64,000 bases of DNA, from assembly GCA_963717765.1 (NCBI GenBank), contig CAVQWX010000006.1:1-64000 (forward strand), read 5' to 3'. Source of the stretch: JACDER01 sp963717765. Its GTDB lineage: Bacteria; Actinomycetota; Thermoleophilia; Gaiellales; Gaiellaceae. A program made the position numbers and the translations under genes. The notes under the pieces are model-generated. The model was not told the origin of the DNA, did not search any database, and was given only the letters and a program-made list of their open reading frames with translations. Numbering within the stretch: the stretch's first letter is position 1; each line of letters opens with the position of its first letter. Of this stretch, positions 35,786 to 44,595 are shown piece by piece.

Positions 35786-38287
35786 GCGGAGATCCAGTCT
35801 AGCGCCGGTACCATTTCCCCCCTGAAAAGGGGTCTTGTTCTTCTCTGCGGACTGGCGGCGCTGGCGCTCGCTGGGCCTGTCGCCGCGGGCACGCCTCGCA
35901 CCGAGGTCGTCGTCACGCTCGACGCACCGTCTCTCGCGCAGGCGACGTTTCAGAGCCGGGCGCTCACCATGTCGGCGCGGACACGCAAGCTCGACCTGCG
36001 CACCCCCACGAGCACGAGCTATCTGCGCAGCCTCGCCGCCGCGCAACGCACGCTCCAGAGCCGCATCGAGAGCGCCGTCCCGGACGCGACCGTCCGCTGG
36101 CGCTACAGCATCGTCCTGGACGCGCTGGCGGTGGATCTTCCCACGGCCGAGCTCGGCCGGCTCGCCAAGCTGCCGGGTGTCGCCACGGTCTGGCCCTCCG
36201 TCCGCTATCACGCCCTTGGGCAGTCGAGCGCGACGCTCAACCAGACTCCCGCCCTGATCGGCGCCACGGCGCTGTGGGGGCCGAACCTGGCCACGGCCGG
36301 CAACGGGATGAAGATCGGCATCGTCGATGACGGCGTCAACCAGACCCATCCGTTCTTCTCGCCGGCGGGATTCAGCATGCCGCCGGGCTTCCCCAAGGGG
36401 AATGCGAACTTCACCACCAACAAGGTCATCGTCGCGCGCGCCTTCGCGCCCGCGTCGCCGAGCTACTCGAATGCGAACCTGCCGTTCGATCCCAGCCAGT
36501 CCGAGCACGCGACTCACGTCGCCGGGATCGCGGCAGGTGACCACGGGACGATCGCGAGCGGCGGGCTGGAGGTCTCCGGCATCGCGCCGAAGGCTTATCT
36601 CGGCAACTACAAGGTGCTGACGATCCCGACCGTCTCGGGCGTCGGGCTGGACGGAAACAGTCCCGAGATCGCCAAGGGAATCGAGGCCGCAGTCGCCGAC
36701 GGGATGGACGTGATCAACCTCTCGCTCGGCGAGCCCGAGGTCCAGCAGAGCCGGGACATCGTCGTCAAGGCGATCGACGGCGCCGCTCAGGCGGGCGTCG
36801 TGCCTGCCATCGCCGCGGGCAACGACTTCGACTCCTTCGGGCGCGGCTCGGTCGGCTCGCCGGGCTCGGCGCCGCTCGCAATCACGTCCGCGGCCGCCAG
36901 GAAGTCGAAGGTGATCTCGAGCTTCTCCTCCGCCGGCCCCACGCCGATCTCGCTGCAGATGAAGCCGGACGTGACCGCACCGGGAGACCTGGTTCTCTCC
37001 TCCGTTCCCGCCCGAGAAGGCCTGTGGGCCTCGTGGAGCGGGACGAGCATGGCGTCCCCGCACGTCGCGGGCGCGTCCGCGCTGCTCAAGCAGATCCACC
37101 CGGCCTGGACGGTCGCGCAGATCAAATCCGCGCTCGTGCTGACGGGGACTCCGGTTTACACCACCACGAGCCACACGTCCGAGACCACCTCGTTGCGGGA
37201 GGGCGGTGGCTTCATCACCCTCCCGAGCGCAAACGACCCGCTGATCTTCGCCTCCCCGACCGGGCTCTCGTTCGGGCTCATGCGCGGCGGAACGACCGCG
37301 ACGCGCAGCATCTCGTTCACCGACGCCGGGGGCGGCGCCGGCCAGTGGGCTGTCCGGGTCGACCGGCGTCAGGGCCCGGGCGGGAGCATCACCGCCCCGT
37401 CCTCCCTCCAGGTGCCGGGAACGCTGCAGGTGACCGCAAAACCACCGGCCGGCCAGCAAGAGGACGTAACCGGGTTCATCGTACTGACAAAGGGCACGGC
37501 CAGCCGCCGGCTCCCGTTTTGGTTCCACATCGAAGCGCCGCAGCTGCCCAGGCAGCCGCACGGGAAGCTGCAGAAGACCGGCACGTACAAGGGCAACACC
37601 AAACGACGCCGCGCTCTCGTCGCCACCTACCGCTACCCCGACAATCCAACCGGCGTCGACATTCCGGCGAACCTCCCCGGGCCGGAGCAGGTCTTCACCG
37701 TCCGCCTGACGAAGCCGGTGGCCAATTTCGGCGTCGCGATCCTCAACCATCGTGCCGGCGTGGCGATCGAGCCGCGGGTCGTCGCGAACAACGACGAGAA
37801 CCAGCTGACCGGCTATCCGGCGCTGCCGATCAATCTCAACCCCTACGTGACCAGCTTCTTCCGCTTGATTCCGGCGGCAGGCGCGATCCTCCCCGTCAGG
37901 GGACGCTACGACGTCGTCTTCGACTCCTCGAGCCGTTCGGACGCCGGAGGGTTCACCTTCCGCTTCTGGATCAACGACGTGACGCGGCCGGCGGCGAAGC
38001 TCCTGAAGAAGTCGGTCGCCGTCAACGGCTCGCTGCTGCTGCGCGTTACCGACCGGGGCTCGGGGATCGACCCGGGTTCGCTCGGCACGGTGATCGACGG
38101 CGTGGGCGTGAGAGCGACGTACTCACGCACGAAGAACCGCGTGGCCATCCCGGTCGGCTCTCTTTCCCGCGGCACGCACCGGCTGACGTTCCAGGTCTCC
38201 GACTATCAGGAGTCGCGGAACATGGAGAACGTCGGGCCGATCCTGCCCAACACGCGGATGATCAGTACCACCTTCCGCGTGCGTTAA
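35756..38287 (+). CDS. Secreted subtilisin-like serine protease
   Basis: Peptidase S8 protein of up to 843 residues. Signal peptide GLVLLCGLAALALAGPVAAG, inhibitor I9-like propeptide (VVVTLDAPSLAQATF onward), then the catalytic triad: Asp in KIGIVDDGVNQTHPFF, His in SEHATHVAGIAAGDHG, Ser in WSGTSMASPHVAGASALLKQ. About 300 C-terminal residues form beta-rich domains (SISFTDAGGGAGQWAVRVDR; LLRVTDRGSGIDPGSLG). The GTG at 35756 is the only standard start, but it lies inside the truncated tRNA-Leu on the other strand. The real start is more likely near 35822, where an in-frame CTG opens the signal peptide. No cell-wall anchor is seen. Confidence 0.9.
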   Translation: MRVYQFRHTRAEIQSSAGTISPLKRGLVLLCGLAALALAGPVAAGTPRTEVVVTLDAPSLAQATFQSRALTMSARTRKLDLRTPTSTSYLRSLAAAQRTLQSRIESAVPDATVRWRYSIVLDALAVDLPTAELGRLAKLPGVATVWPSVRYHALGQSSATLNQTPALIGATALWGPNLATAGNGMKIGIVDDGVNQTHPFFSPAGFSMPPGFPKGNANFTTNKVIVARAFAPASPSYSNANLPFDPSQSEHATHVAGIAAGDHGTIASGGLEVSGIAPKAYLGNYKVLTIPTVSGVGLDGNSPEIAKGIEAAVADGMDVINLSLGEPEVQQSRDIVVKAIDGAAQAGVVPAIAAGNDFDSFGRGSVGSPGSAPLAITSAAARKSKVISSFSSAGPTPISLQMKPDVTAPGDLVLSSVPAREGLWASWSGTSMASPHVAGASALLKQIHPAWTVAQIKSALVLTGTPVYTTTSHTSETTSLREGGGFITLPSANDPLIFASPTGLSFGLMRGGTTATRSISFTDAGGGAGQWAVRVDRRQGPGGSITAPSSLQVPGTLQVTAKPPAGQQEDVTGFIVLTKGTASRRLPFWFHIEAPQLPRQPHGKLQKTGTYKGNTKRRRALVATYRYPDNPTGVDIPANLPGPEQVFTVRLTKPVANFGVAILNHRAGVAIEPRVVANNDENQLTGYPALPINLNPYVTSFFRLIPAAGAILPVRGRYDVVFDSSSRSDAGGFTFRFWINDVTRPAAKLLKKSVAVNGSLLLRVTDRGSGIDPGSLGTVIDGVGVRATYSRTKNRVAIPVGSLSRGTHRLTFQVSDYQESRNMENVGPILPNTRMISTTFRVR

Positions 38288-38536
38288 CTAACGATTCTGC
38301 TCGCGCTCTTCGATCGTCGGTAGCTGCTCGAGGTCGCGCTCCACGCTGGCGGCGAACTCTTCGCTTTCCGACCGCGCTGTCTCGGACGACTGCACGATGT
38401 GCCAGGTGGCCTTCCGACGGTCGCGCTCGCGCCGTTTGCGCGCCCCGGATCCGAAGCGACCCTCTAGGCGCGGCCATTCGGCTCCGATAAGGATCAGCAC
38501 CGCCGCGGCGAGCAGGGCAATGGACAGCCAGCTCAC
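38288..38536 (-). CDS. Small single-helix membrane protein
   Basis: A protein of 82 residues: an N-terminal membrane helix (SIALLAAAVLILIGAEWP), a strongly basic stretch (GARKRRERDRRKATWH) and an acidic C-terminus (ERDLEQLPTIEEREQNR). Probably inner-membrane with a charged cytoplasmic tail. No family recognised. Divergent from the copper-site protein with a 31-base spacer. Confidence 0.6.
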   Translation of the reverse strand: MSWLSIALLAAAVLILIGAEWPRLEGRFGSGARKRRERDRRKATWHIVQSSETARSESEEFAASVERDLEQLPTIEEREQNR

Positions 38537-38567
38537 GACGATCAGTCTACCGCTGTAGCATCAGCCC

Positions 38568-39842
38568 GTGGCGCCCATCCGCCGCTTCGCGCTACTCGCT
38601 GCCGCGGCCGCCGTCGGATTGGCCTTCGGACCGGCCGCCGAAGCCGCCGTGCAGACGCTCGTCTTCAAGTCCGGGCCGGTCACGGTCACGCCGTACGACG
38701 CGATTACGCGCACGGCGCTGATCGAGTCGCCTGCGGTGGACGGGTACGTCACGGGAATCAAGGCCGACCTCGTCGACGGGAGCGGAAACGTCGTCCCGAA
38801 CACGCAGGTGATGCTCCATCACGTCGTCTTCGCCAAGATCGGGGCGCCCGACTACACGTGCCCGGGCACGTACGCGCAACGCTTCTTCGCCGAGGGGGAG
38901 GAGCACTACGCGATGAGCCTGCCGAACGGCTACGGCTACCCGAACAAAGGGTCCGACCACTGGGGGCTGCTGGCGATGCTGATGAACCACTTGCCCGGGA
39001 CGCACACCGTGTGGGTGCGCTACACGGTGACGTACGCGACCGGTGAGCAGCTGTTGCCCGTGAAGCCGATCTGGCTGGACATGAACAACTGTAAGGCCGA
39101 CCCGATCTACGATGTCCCCGGCACCGGACCGGCCGGGTCGACCTACTCGCGGAACGTCGACCTGACGCTGCCCGAGAGCGGCCGCCTGCTCACCGCGGGC
39201 GGACACATGCACGGCGGTGGGATCAAGCTCGTCCTCTCCGACCAGACGTGCGGGCGCACGCTTTTCACCTCGCAGCCGAGCTGGAACGGGCCGATCCCAC
39301 TTCCTCTCCTGCACGAGCCGGGGCCGACGAAGATGTCGAGCTTCCAGAGCCCGCTGGGGATCCCGGTGGCCGCGCGCGACGACCTGCGACTGACCGCTGT
39401 CTACGACAACAGCCGGCCGCATACCCGGGTGATGGGGATCATGATCGCCTACCTCGCCCCCACGCTCGTCGCCGGATGCGAGCCCGTTCCCGGCCTCACG
39501 ATCGACCTGGGCACGCCCGGGCCGCCGACGAACATCGCCGTGCCGCTGCTGCAGAAACCCTCAGGCCCGCTGCGGAAGAACATCAAGGGCACCTGGGTCG
39601 GCGACTACACCTACGGTGCGCAGCGGGTGAGCGTCAAACGCGGAACGAAGTTCACGTGGCGCTTCACGGGGAGGGTCCCGCACGACGTGACGCTCGTGAG
39701 CGGTCCGGTCGGGTTCTCCTCCCCCTGGACGACCAGCGGCGGCGCGTTCTCGCACACGTTCACGCGCCCCGGCACCTACAAGCTCTTCTGCTCGCTCCAT
39801 CCCGCCCGGATGACGGAGATCATCCAGGTGCGCAAGAAGTAA
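38568..39842 (+). CDS. Secreted PHM-like copper protein fused to cupredoxin
   Basis: A protein of 424 residues with signal peptide (FALLAAAAAVGLAFGPAAEA). Residues ~30-310 resemble the SURNod19/copper type II monooxygenase fold: VMLHHVVFAKIGAPDYTCPG offers a His-His pair and LTAGGHMHGGGIKLVLSDQ a His-x-His pair, the two kinds of copper ligands seen in peptidylglycine hydroxylase-like enzymes. The last ~100 residues are a cupredoxin with type 1 copper ligands: His in GRVPHDVTLVSG, then Cys, His and Met in YKLFCSLHPARMTEI. The order suggests a catalytic or copper-binding head with its own electron-transfer domain. Substrate unknown. Starts are short-leader and divergent from the small membrane protein. 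Confidence 0.75.
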   Translation: MAPIRRFALLAAAAAVGLAFGPAAEAAVQTLVFKSGPVTVTPYDAITRTALIESPAVDGYVTGIKADLVDGSGNVVPNTQVMLHHVVFAKIGAPDYTCPGTYAQRFFAEGEEHYAMSLPNGYGYPNKGSDHWGLLAMLMNHLPGTHTVWVRYTVTYATGEQLLPVKPIWLDMNNCKADPIYDVPGTGPAGSTYSRNVDLTLPESGRLLTAGGHMHGGGIKLVLSDQTCGRTLFTSQPSWNGPIPLPLLHEPGPTKMSSFQSPLGIPVAARDDLRLTAVYDNSRPHTRVMGIMIAYLAPTLVAGCEPVPGLTIDLGTPGPPTNIAVPLLQKPSGPLRKNIKGTWVGDYTYGAQRVSVKRGTKFTWRFTGRVPHDVTLVSGPVGFSSPWTTSGGAFSHTFTRPGTYKLFCSLHPARMTEIIQVRKK

Positions 39843-40856
39843 CTAGTGGTTCTTTTGGCAGGCGGGCGGCGCGCCCCACGCTTTCAGCAGCGAGAGCGTG
39901 TTCGACTGCCGTTCGACCTTCGCATGGTCGTCCGGGTCGTAATTGCCAGGATCCTCGACCTGGGTCATCACGAGAGGCGTGACTCCCGGGCCCTCGGCGT
40001 ACGCCCGGTAGGCCTTTCCAGGGCCGGGATCGACCTCGTGCGGGTTCGGATAGTTCGAGAAGGTCATCTGGGGGATCATCGCGTGGCAGAGCATCCCGGA
40101 CGGGTTGCGCGCGAGGATCGCCGTGACGCGCCACCACCCCGCGCCGAACAACGAATCCAGGCTCTCGATAGCGACGATTCGCCCGTAACCATCGCCGGGG
40201 ATGCCGCCCGGCTTGACTAGGTATCCGAACACGGGCGAGCCGCCGTACAAGAGGCGAGCGATCACGTCGTGCGGCGCCGAGGCACCACGTCCGACTTCGA
40301 TCCACGACGCCCACATCTCGATCTGGGCCAGCGGCCCGGTCCAGTGCGACACGTGAAACGCCATGTCGTCCTGGTAGGGAAGCCAGGGCTGATAGCCGAA
40401 CAGAGGCAACCAGTTCTCCCACGCCTGGACGGCCCAGTAGCTTCCGTCGGGCGCCTTGCAGGCCACGACGACGAAAGCGAGCGCGGCGCCGTCGTAAGGC
40501 TTGCACTTGTTCTTGAAACGGGCCCAGATCTTCCTGTCCTTGCCTCGTGGGCCCAGCGGCGTCGTGTTGAACTTGACCTGAGGCGTGGTCCGGCTCGGCG
40601 TAAGCGCGTTGACTGCTCCGGTGACGAGCAGGTGCCTCGTCGCACCTTTGATCTTGTAGGTCAGCAGCGTCTTCCCGCTTCCGTTCACAGCGAGCTTGAC
40701 GGCGGTGGCGTCGCGGGCAAAGAACTGCGACGCCGATGCGGGGGCACTCCACATCGCTAGAAGTCCCACGGCGGCGACCGCAGCCAAGGCCCAACCCGTA
40801 GGGCGGCCGACTCCATGACAGTCTTGTGAACCTTCAGACACGCGGGCGGCGTGCAT
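39843..40856 (-). CDS. Secreted protein of unknown function
   Basis: A protein of 337 residues with a signal peptide near residues 20-43 (GWALAAVAAVGLLAMWSAPA then SASQ). The mature part is Trp-rich (WAVQAWENWLPLFGYQPWLP, MAFHVSHWTGPLAQIEMWAS, WIEVGRG) and beta-like, without a catalytic motif I recognise. Two C-terminal cysteine-containing blocks (GMLCHAMIPQM; PPACQKNH) may form a disulfide. AGGAAAGG precedes the ATG. It is tail to tail with the copper protein and between two secreted proteases, so probably part of an extracellular set. Confidence 0.75.
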   Translation of the reverse strand: MHAARVSEGSQDCHGVGRPTGWALAAVAAVGLLAMWSAPASASQFFARDATAVKLAVNGSGKTLLTYKIKGATRHLLVTGAVNALTPSRTTPQVKFNTTPLGPRGKDRKIWARFKNKCKPYDGAALAFVVVACKAPDGSYWAVQAWENWLPLFGYQPWLPYQDDMAFHVSHWTGPLAQIEMWASWIEVGRGASAPHDVIARLLYGGSPVFGYLVKPGGIPGDGYGRIVAIESLDSLFGAGWWRVTAILARNPSGMLCHAMIPQMTFSNYPNPHEVDPGPGKAYRAYAEGPGVTPLVMTQVEDPGNYDPDDHAKVERQSNTLSLLKAWGAPPACQKNH

Positions 40857-40906
40857 TAGCCTTTCCTGCCTAAGTATGGGCAGAAGGGTTCGCTTTCGTC
40901 AACGTC

Positions 40907-42529
40907 TCACCTGACGGAGACGAGGGCGCAGCTCCTCCCGCTCTGATTGCCGGCCCTGTCGCGTGCGCTCAGGCAGAACCGGACGTGCTCGATCTTGCCG
41001 GGGGCCCGCCACGTGAAGCGGTACCGGCCGTTGCGAAACGTCTTCGGCCCGAAGTGCTCGAGCTCTTTCCCCCGGCGGTAGACGCCGCCGTCCACGGACG
41101 CGCTGCCGCTGTTGTCCGAAAGCTTGAAAAACAGAATCGCAACGGCCTTCCGCCGCACGTTCGTCGCCCGCGGGCGGACGATTGGCCGCGTCTTGTCCAC
41201 CGGTGGTGGTGGCGGCGGTGGCGGTGGAGGCGGCGGGTTCCCGCCGGACGTGGCGTTGAGGGCGGCGATGACGTCCACCCTCGGAGCGACGCGGCCGTTG
41301 CGCGAGTCCGTGACCGGCTTCCCGGTCGATTTCAGCGTCGACTCGATCTGCGCCGGGGTGAGCGACGGATTCTTCTGCAGCAGGTCGGCGGCTGTCGCCG
41401 CGGCCGTGGGGGAAGCCTGCGACGTTCCGTAATAGGTCGAGGTCCCCGAGCCCCTACCGGTCGACGTGTAGGCGGCACCGGGGGCGAGCAGGTCGAGCGC
41501 CGAGCTCGAGTTCGAGAAGCAGGCGACCTTGTCGGCGGCGGTCGAGGAGTTGCAGAAGACCGTGCTCGTCCCGAAGTTGCTGTCGTAGACGGCACCGACC
41601 GCGACGACCTCTTCGATACAGGCCGGCAACGCCATCTCTGTCGTGGCCTGCTGGTTGCCGCTGGAGGCAAAAAGCGTGACGCCCTGCAGGCGCAGGGAGT
41701 GAACGATCGAGGTGAAGTTGGGATTCACGCCGTCGCAGGTGCCGGGGAAGAGCGCGTCGGTGCCCAGGCTCATGTTGATCACCTTCACGCCGTACTCCGG
41801 GTGGTCGAGGATGAACTGGAGGCCCGTGATGACCTGCGCGGTGCTGTTGAAGGATCCATCCGCCGCCAGCACGCGCACGGCCACAACCTTCGTCGACGGA
41901 GCGATGCCGACAGGCGCGATCGTCCCGTTGCCGGTGACGATGCCGGCGACGTTCGTCCCGTGCCCGTTGTCGTCCCGCGCGGCCCCGGCGCCGGTCTGCG
42001 TGTTCAGGCCGTTCGGACAGTTGCCTCCGCTTGTCGAGCAGTATTCGGTCACCAGCGAGTCGGCGAGGTCGGGATGGTTCTCCTGCATCCCGGAGTCCAG
42101 GATTCCGACCGTCACGCCTGTGCCCGTGTAACCGGTCGCGCGTGCCTGGTCGGCATGGACGAGGGCATCGGCCTGCAGGTCTTCGGCATGCCCTGCCATG
42201 TCGAGGTAGACGCGGCTGACGTCGGGCGAAGTCGCGAGTCGCCGCAGCCCTGTGGGGGTCACCCAGCCCGCCATGCCCAGCACCGCGTTCCAATGCGTAG
42301 TCGGACGGAACGCGCCGCCGGCCCTCGCCAGGACGCGCGTGCGGACGGTGCGCACGGTCGAACGGAGGCCCGCGAGCGCTCTCGGCTGTTGCGCCGCGAA
42401 CGCCACCTGCACGAACGCCCTGCCATGACGCTCGACGGCGCGCTCCACGCTTGGCCCGATCACGCCGGGATGAGCCTGCGGCGAGCCGAGGAGCAGTGCT
42501 AGCGCCGTGACTGCCTTCATCGCGATCAC
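40907..42529 (-). CDS. Secreted subtilase with polyproline linker
   Basis: A protein of 540 residues. Weak N-terminal signal (MKAVTALALLLG), I9-like propeptide region, then peptidase S8 triad: Asp in TVGILDSGMQENHPDLA, His in RDDNGHGTNVAGIVTGNG, Ser in TYYGTSQASPTAAATAADLL; the oxyanion Asn is in LFASSGNQQATTEMALP. Twelve consecutive prolines then connect to an ~85-residue beta-type C-terminal domain (YRFTWRAPGKIEHVRFCLSA) that may bind a surface. The Ser motif is SQAS instead of the common SMAS. Confidence 0.92.
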   Translation of the reverse strand: MIAMKAVTALALLLGSPQAHPGVIGPSVERAVERHGRAFVQVAFAAQQPRALAGLRSTVRTVRTRVLARAGGAFRPTTHWNAVLGMAGWVTPTGLRRLATSPDVSRVYLDMAGHAEDLQADALVHADQARATGYTGTGVTVGILDSGMQENHPDLADSLVTEYCSTSGGNCPNGLNTQTGAGAARDDNGHGTNVAGIVTGNGTIAPVGIAPSTKVVAVRVLAADGSFNSTAQVITGLQFILDHPEYGVKVINMSLGTDALFPGTCDGVNPNFTSIVHSLRLQGVTLFASSGNQQATTEMALPACIEEVVAVGAVYDSNFGTSTVFCNSSTAADKVACFSNSSSALDLLAPGAAYTSTGRGSGTSTYYGTSQASPTAAATAADLLQKNPSLTPAQIESTLKSTGKPVTDSRNGRVAPRVDVIAALNATSGGNPPPPPPPPPPPPVDKTRPIVRPRATNVRRKAVAILFFKLSDNSGSASVDGGVYRRGKELEHFGPKTFRNGRYRFTWRAPGKIEHVRFCLSARDRAGNQSGRSCALVSVR

Positions 42530-42568
42530 GTCAGGTCACCTTGGCTTCGCGCAGACGTCCCATGAGTT

Positions 42569-43693
42569 TCAACGAAGTTCCGAGCCGTCGAAGATCTTCA
42601 GCGGCAAGCTCGAGAGCTGCTCGCCGGCGTCCTTCCCGATCCGCCAGGTCTCCTGCATGTACAGGCACGAGCCGTCCTCGGCGATGACGTGTGGATGCAT
42701 CGAGAAGACCATGTTCTCGCGCAGGACGGTCTCGTTGCCCTCCCCCACGCGAGGATGCTCGATCATCGTCATCCCGATCGAGTGGCCGGTGACGTGCCCG
42801 AGCCCGTAGCCCCGGTCCCGGAACGGCTTCGAGACGGCCATGTGGACGTCGTGCGCGGTCGAGCCGTCCTTCATGACGCGCCGCGCGATCTCGCCGTACT
42901 CCGCGTAGGCCTCCATCATCGCCGCGGTCACCGAGCTCGGCGCGCCGGCCATGATCGGGCGCGAGACCTCGGCCCAGTGGCCGCTCGGGCCGCCGATCTC
43001 GAGGGAGTAGAGCAGCAGGTCGTCGGGGGCGACGCGGCGCGTCTCGCTGGGGATGACGAACTCCGGACGGGCGCCGCCGGGCGGGCCGTCCGCCAGCACC
43101 ATGTTCATCGCGTGCCGCCCGGTGCCGAGCTCGACGAAGCGTGCGGCCGCCGGCGCCATGATCTCGGCCTCGGTCTTCCCCGGCTCGTAGGCGCGCAGCA
43201 CCTCCCAGAAGCCCTCCTCGTTGATGCTCACCGCCTCCCGGACGGACTCCATCTCCGCCGCGCTCTTGATCGCCCGGGTTCGGTCGAAGGCCTCGTCGAA
43301 CGAGACGACCTCGAAGTCACCCTCGGCGAGCGCGCGGTAGTCGCGGACGTTCATGACGTAGTCGAGCCCGTAGACGCCGACGCGCGCGGTGCCCGCGCAG
43401 CGGTCGCGGAGCCACGCGCCGGGCGTGTCGACGAAGACCCTCTCGTCCACCCAAGCCGCATCGTGGAAGCCGACATACCGCGCTTCGCTCGGGAAGACGA
43501 TCGCCGGGTCACCGTCGAGGGGGACGAGCACGTACGCGTACCGGTGGACGATGTTGAACCCGGACATGTACGTGACCGCGCCGTCGAAGCCCGTGTACTC
43601 GCTGCCGGAGACGACGAGCGCGTCCACGCCGTCGCGCGCCATCTCCTCGCGGACGCGGCGATACCTGCCCTCGATCTCGGCGCTCATCTCCAC
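42569..43693 (-). CDS. M24-family pita-bread enzyme, atypical site
   Basis: A protein of 374 residues: creatinase/prolidase N-domain followed by the pita-bread fold. The His block GHVTGHSIGMTMIEHP and the Glu blocks LRENMVFSMHPHV and YMQETWRIGKD are present. The aspartate-metal segment reads LEIGGPSGHWAEVSRPI, where both usual Asp ligands are missing or replaced by Glu. That resembles metal-free members such as creatinase, which hydrolyses a C-N bond in a small molecule, more than Xaa-Pro peptidases. Last gene of the long minus-strand run; overlaps the preceding reductase by 10 bases. Confidence 0.82.
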   Translation of the reverse strand: MEMSAEIEGRYRRVREEMARDGVDALVVSGSEYTGFDGAVTYMSGFNIVHRYAYVLVPLDGDPAIVFPSEARYVGFHDAAWVDERVFVDTPGAWLRDRCAGTARVGVYGLDYVMNVRDYRALAEGDFEVVSFDEAFDRTRAIKSAAEMESVREAVSINEEGFWEVLRAYEPGKTEAEIMAPAAARFVELGTGRHAMNMVLADGPPGGARPEFVIPSETRRVAPDDLLLYSLEIGGPSGHWAEVSRPIMAGAPSSVTAAMMEAYAEYGEIARRVMKDGSTAHDVHMAVSKPFRDRGYGLGHVTGHSIGMTMIEHPRVGEGNETVLRENMVFSMHPHVIAEDGSCLYMQETWRIGKDAGEQLSSLPLKIFDGSELR

Positions 43694-44595
43694 GAGTCCT
43701 CCAATGCTTTCACGAGCGCCCAGATCGCGCGGTTGAGCGGGACGGGTACCCCTTGCTCGTCCCCGCGCTCGACGATCGCGCCGTTCAGGAAATCGATCTC
43801 CGTCTGGCGGTGCGCGAGGACGTCCTGGGTCATGGAGGCCTTATGGTCATGGGCGACGCGGGCGGCGTGGTCGACCATGTCCTCGGGATCGTGGTCGAGC
43901 TCGATGCCGAGCGCGCCCGCCACGGCCTCGCACTCGTCGATCAGGCCGCTGATCAGGCGCCGCGTCGGCTCGAAGTCGCAGATCTCCCCGTGGGCCAGGC
44001 CGGTGAGCGCGCCCACCGGGTTCGTGGAGGCGTTGAAGATCGCCTTCGTCCACTGTGCGCCGCGCGCATCCGCGAGGGCCTGCGTCGTCATGCCGGAGCG
44101 GGTCAGTGCGTCCGCAAGCCGCTCGACCTGGTCCAGCGGCGCGGGGGTCGGCTCGAATGGCCCGATCCAGGTGTCGCCGGCCGTGTCCCAGCCGACGTGG
44201 CCGGGAGCGATCACGTGCCCGGCGGGGAAGGTCGTGCCGCGGATGACGCGGTGTACGTGCACGGCGACCAGCTCCTCGTTCCCAATCCCGTTCTGGACGG
44301 AGCACACGGCGCCCTGCTCGAACGCATGCGCAGTGGCTGCCAGTGCCGCGTCTGTGTGCATGCTCTTGACCGCGACGATCCCGAAGTCACAAGGCGGGAG
44401 CTCGGCCGCGTCGCTCGTCGCCCGCAGCCGGCCGACGAGGTCGCCAACGCCGGAGAGCCGCAGCCCGCCCGCGTTGATCGCGTCGACGTGCGCGGCGTCG
44501 AGGTCGTACGCCCACACCTCGACGTCGTCGAGCTGTGCCAGGTGCGCCGCGAACAAGCTTCCCACCGCACCGCATCCGACTATCGCGACACGCAC
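43684..44595 (-). CDS. Ketopantoate-reductase-like protein 1
   Basis: A protein of 303 residues. N-terminal Rossmann motif MRVAIVGCGAVGSLFAAHLA, VQNGIGNEELVA, and the family catalytic block QWTKAIFNASTNPVGALTG with its lysine and asparagines. The fold reduces 2-oxo acids with NADPH, classically 2-dehydropantoate. Two adjacent paralogues within an apparent catabolic operon, with no panB or panC, argue for a different 2-oxo acid. Overlaps its paralogue by 16 bases upstream and the M24 gene by 10 downstream. Confidence 0.87.
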   Translation of the reverse strand: MRVAIVGCGAVGSLFAAHLAQLDDVEVWAYDLDAAHVDAINAGGLRLSGVGDLVGRLRATSDAAELPPCDFGIVAVKSMHTDAALAATAHAFEQGAVCSVQNGIGNEELVAVHVHRVIRGTTFPAGHVIAPGHVGWDTAGDTWIGPFEPTPAPLDQVERLADALTRSGMTTQALADARGAQWTKAIFNASTNPVGALTGLAHGEICDFEPTRRLISGLIDECEAVAGALGIELDHDPEDMVDHAARVAHDHKASMTQDVLAHRQTEIDFLNGAIVERGDEQGVPVPLNRAIWALVKALEDSWR

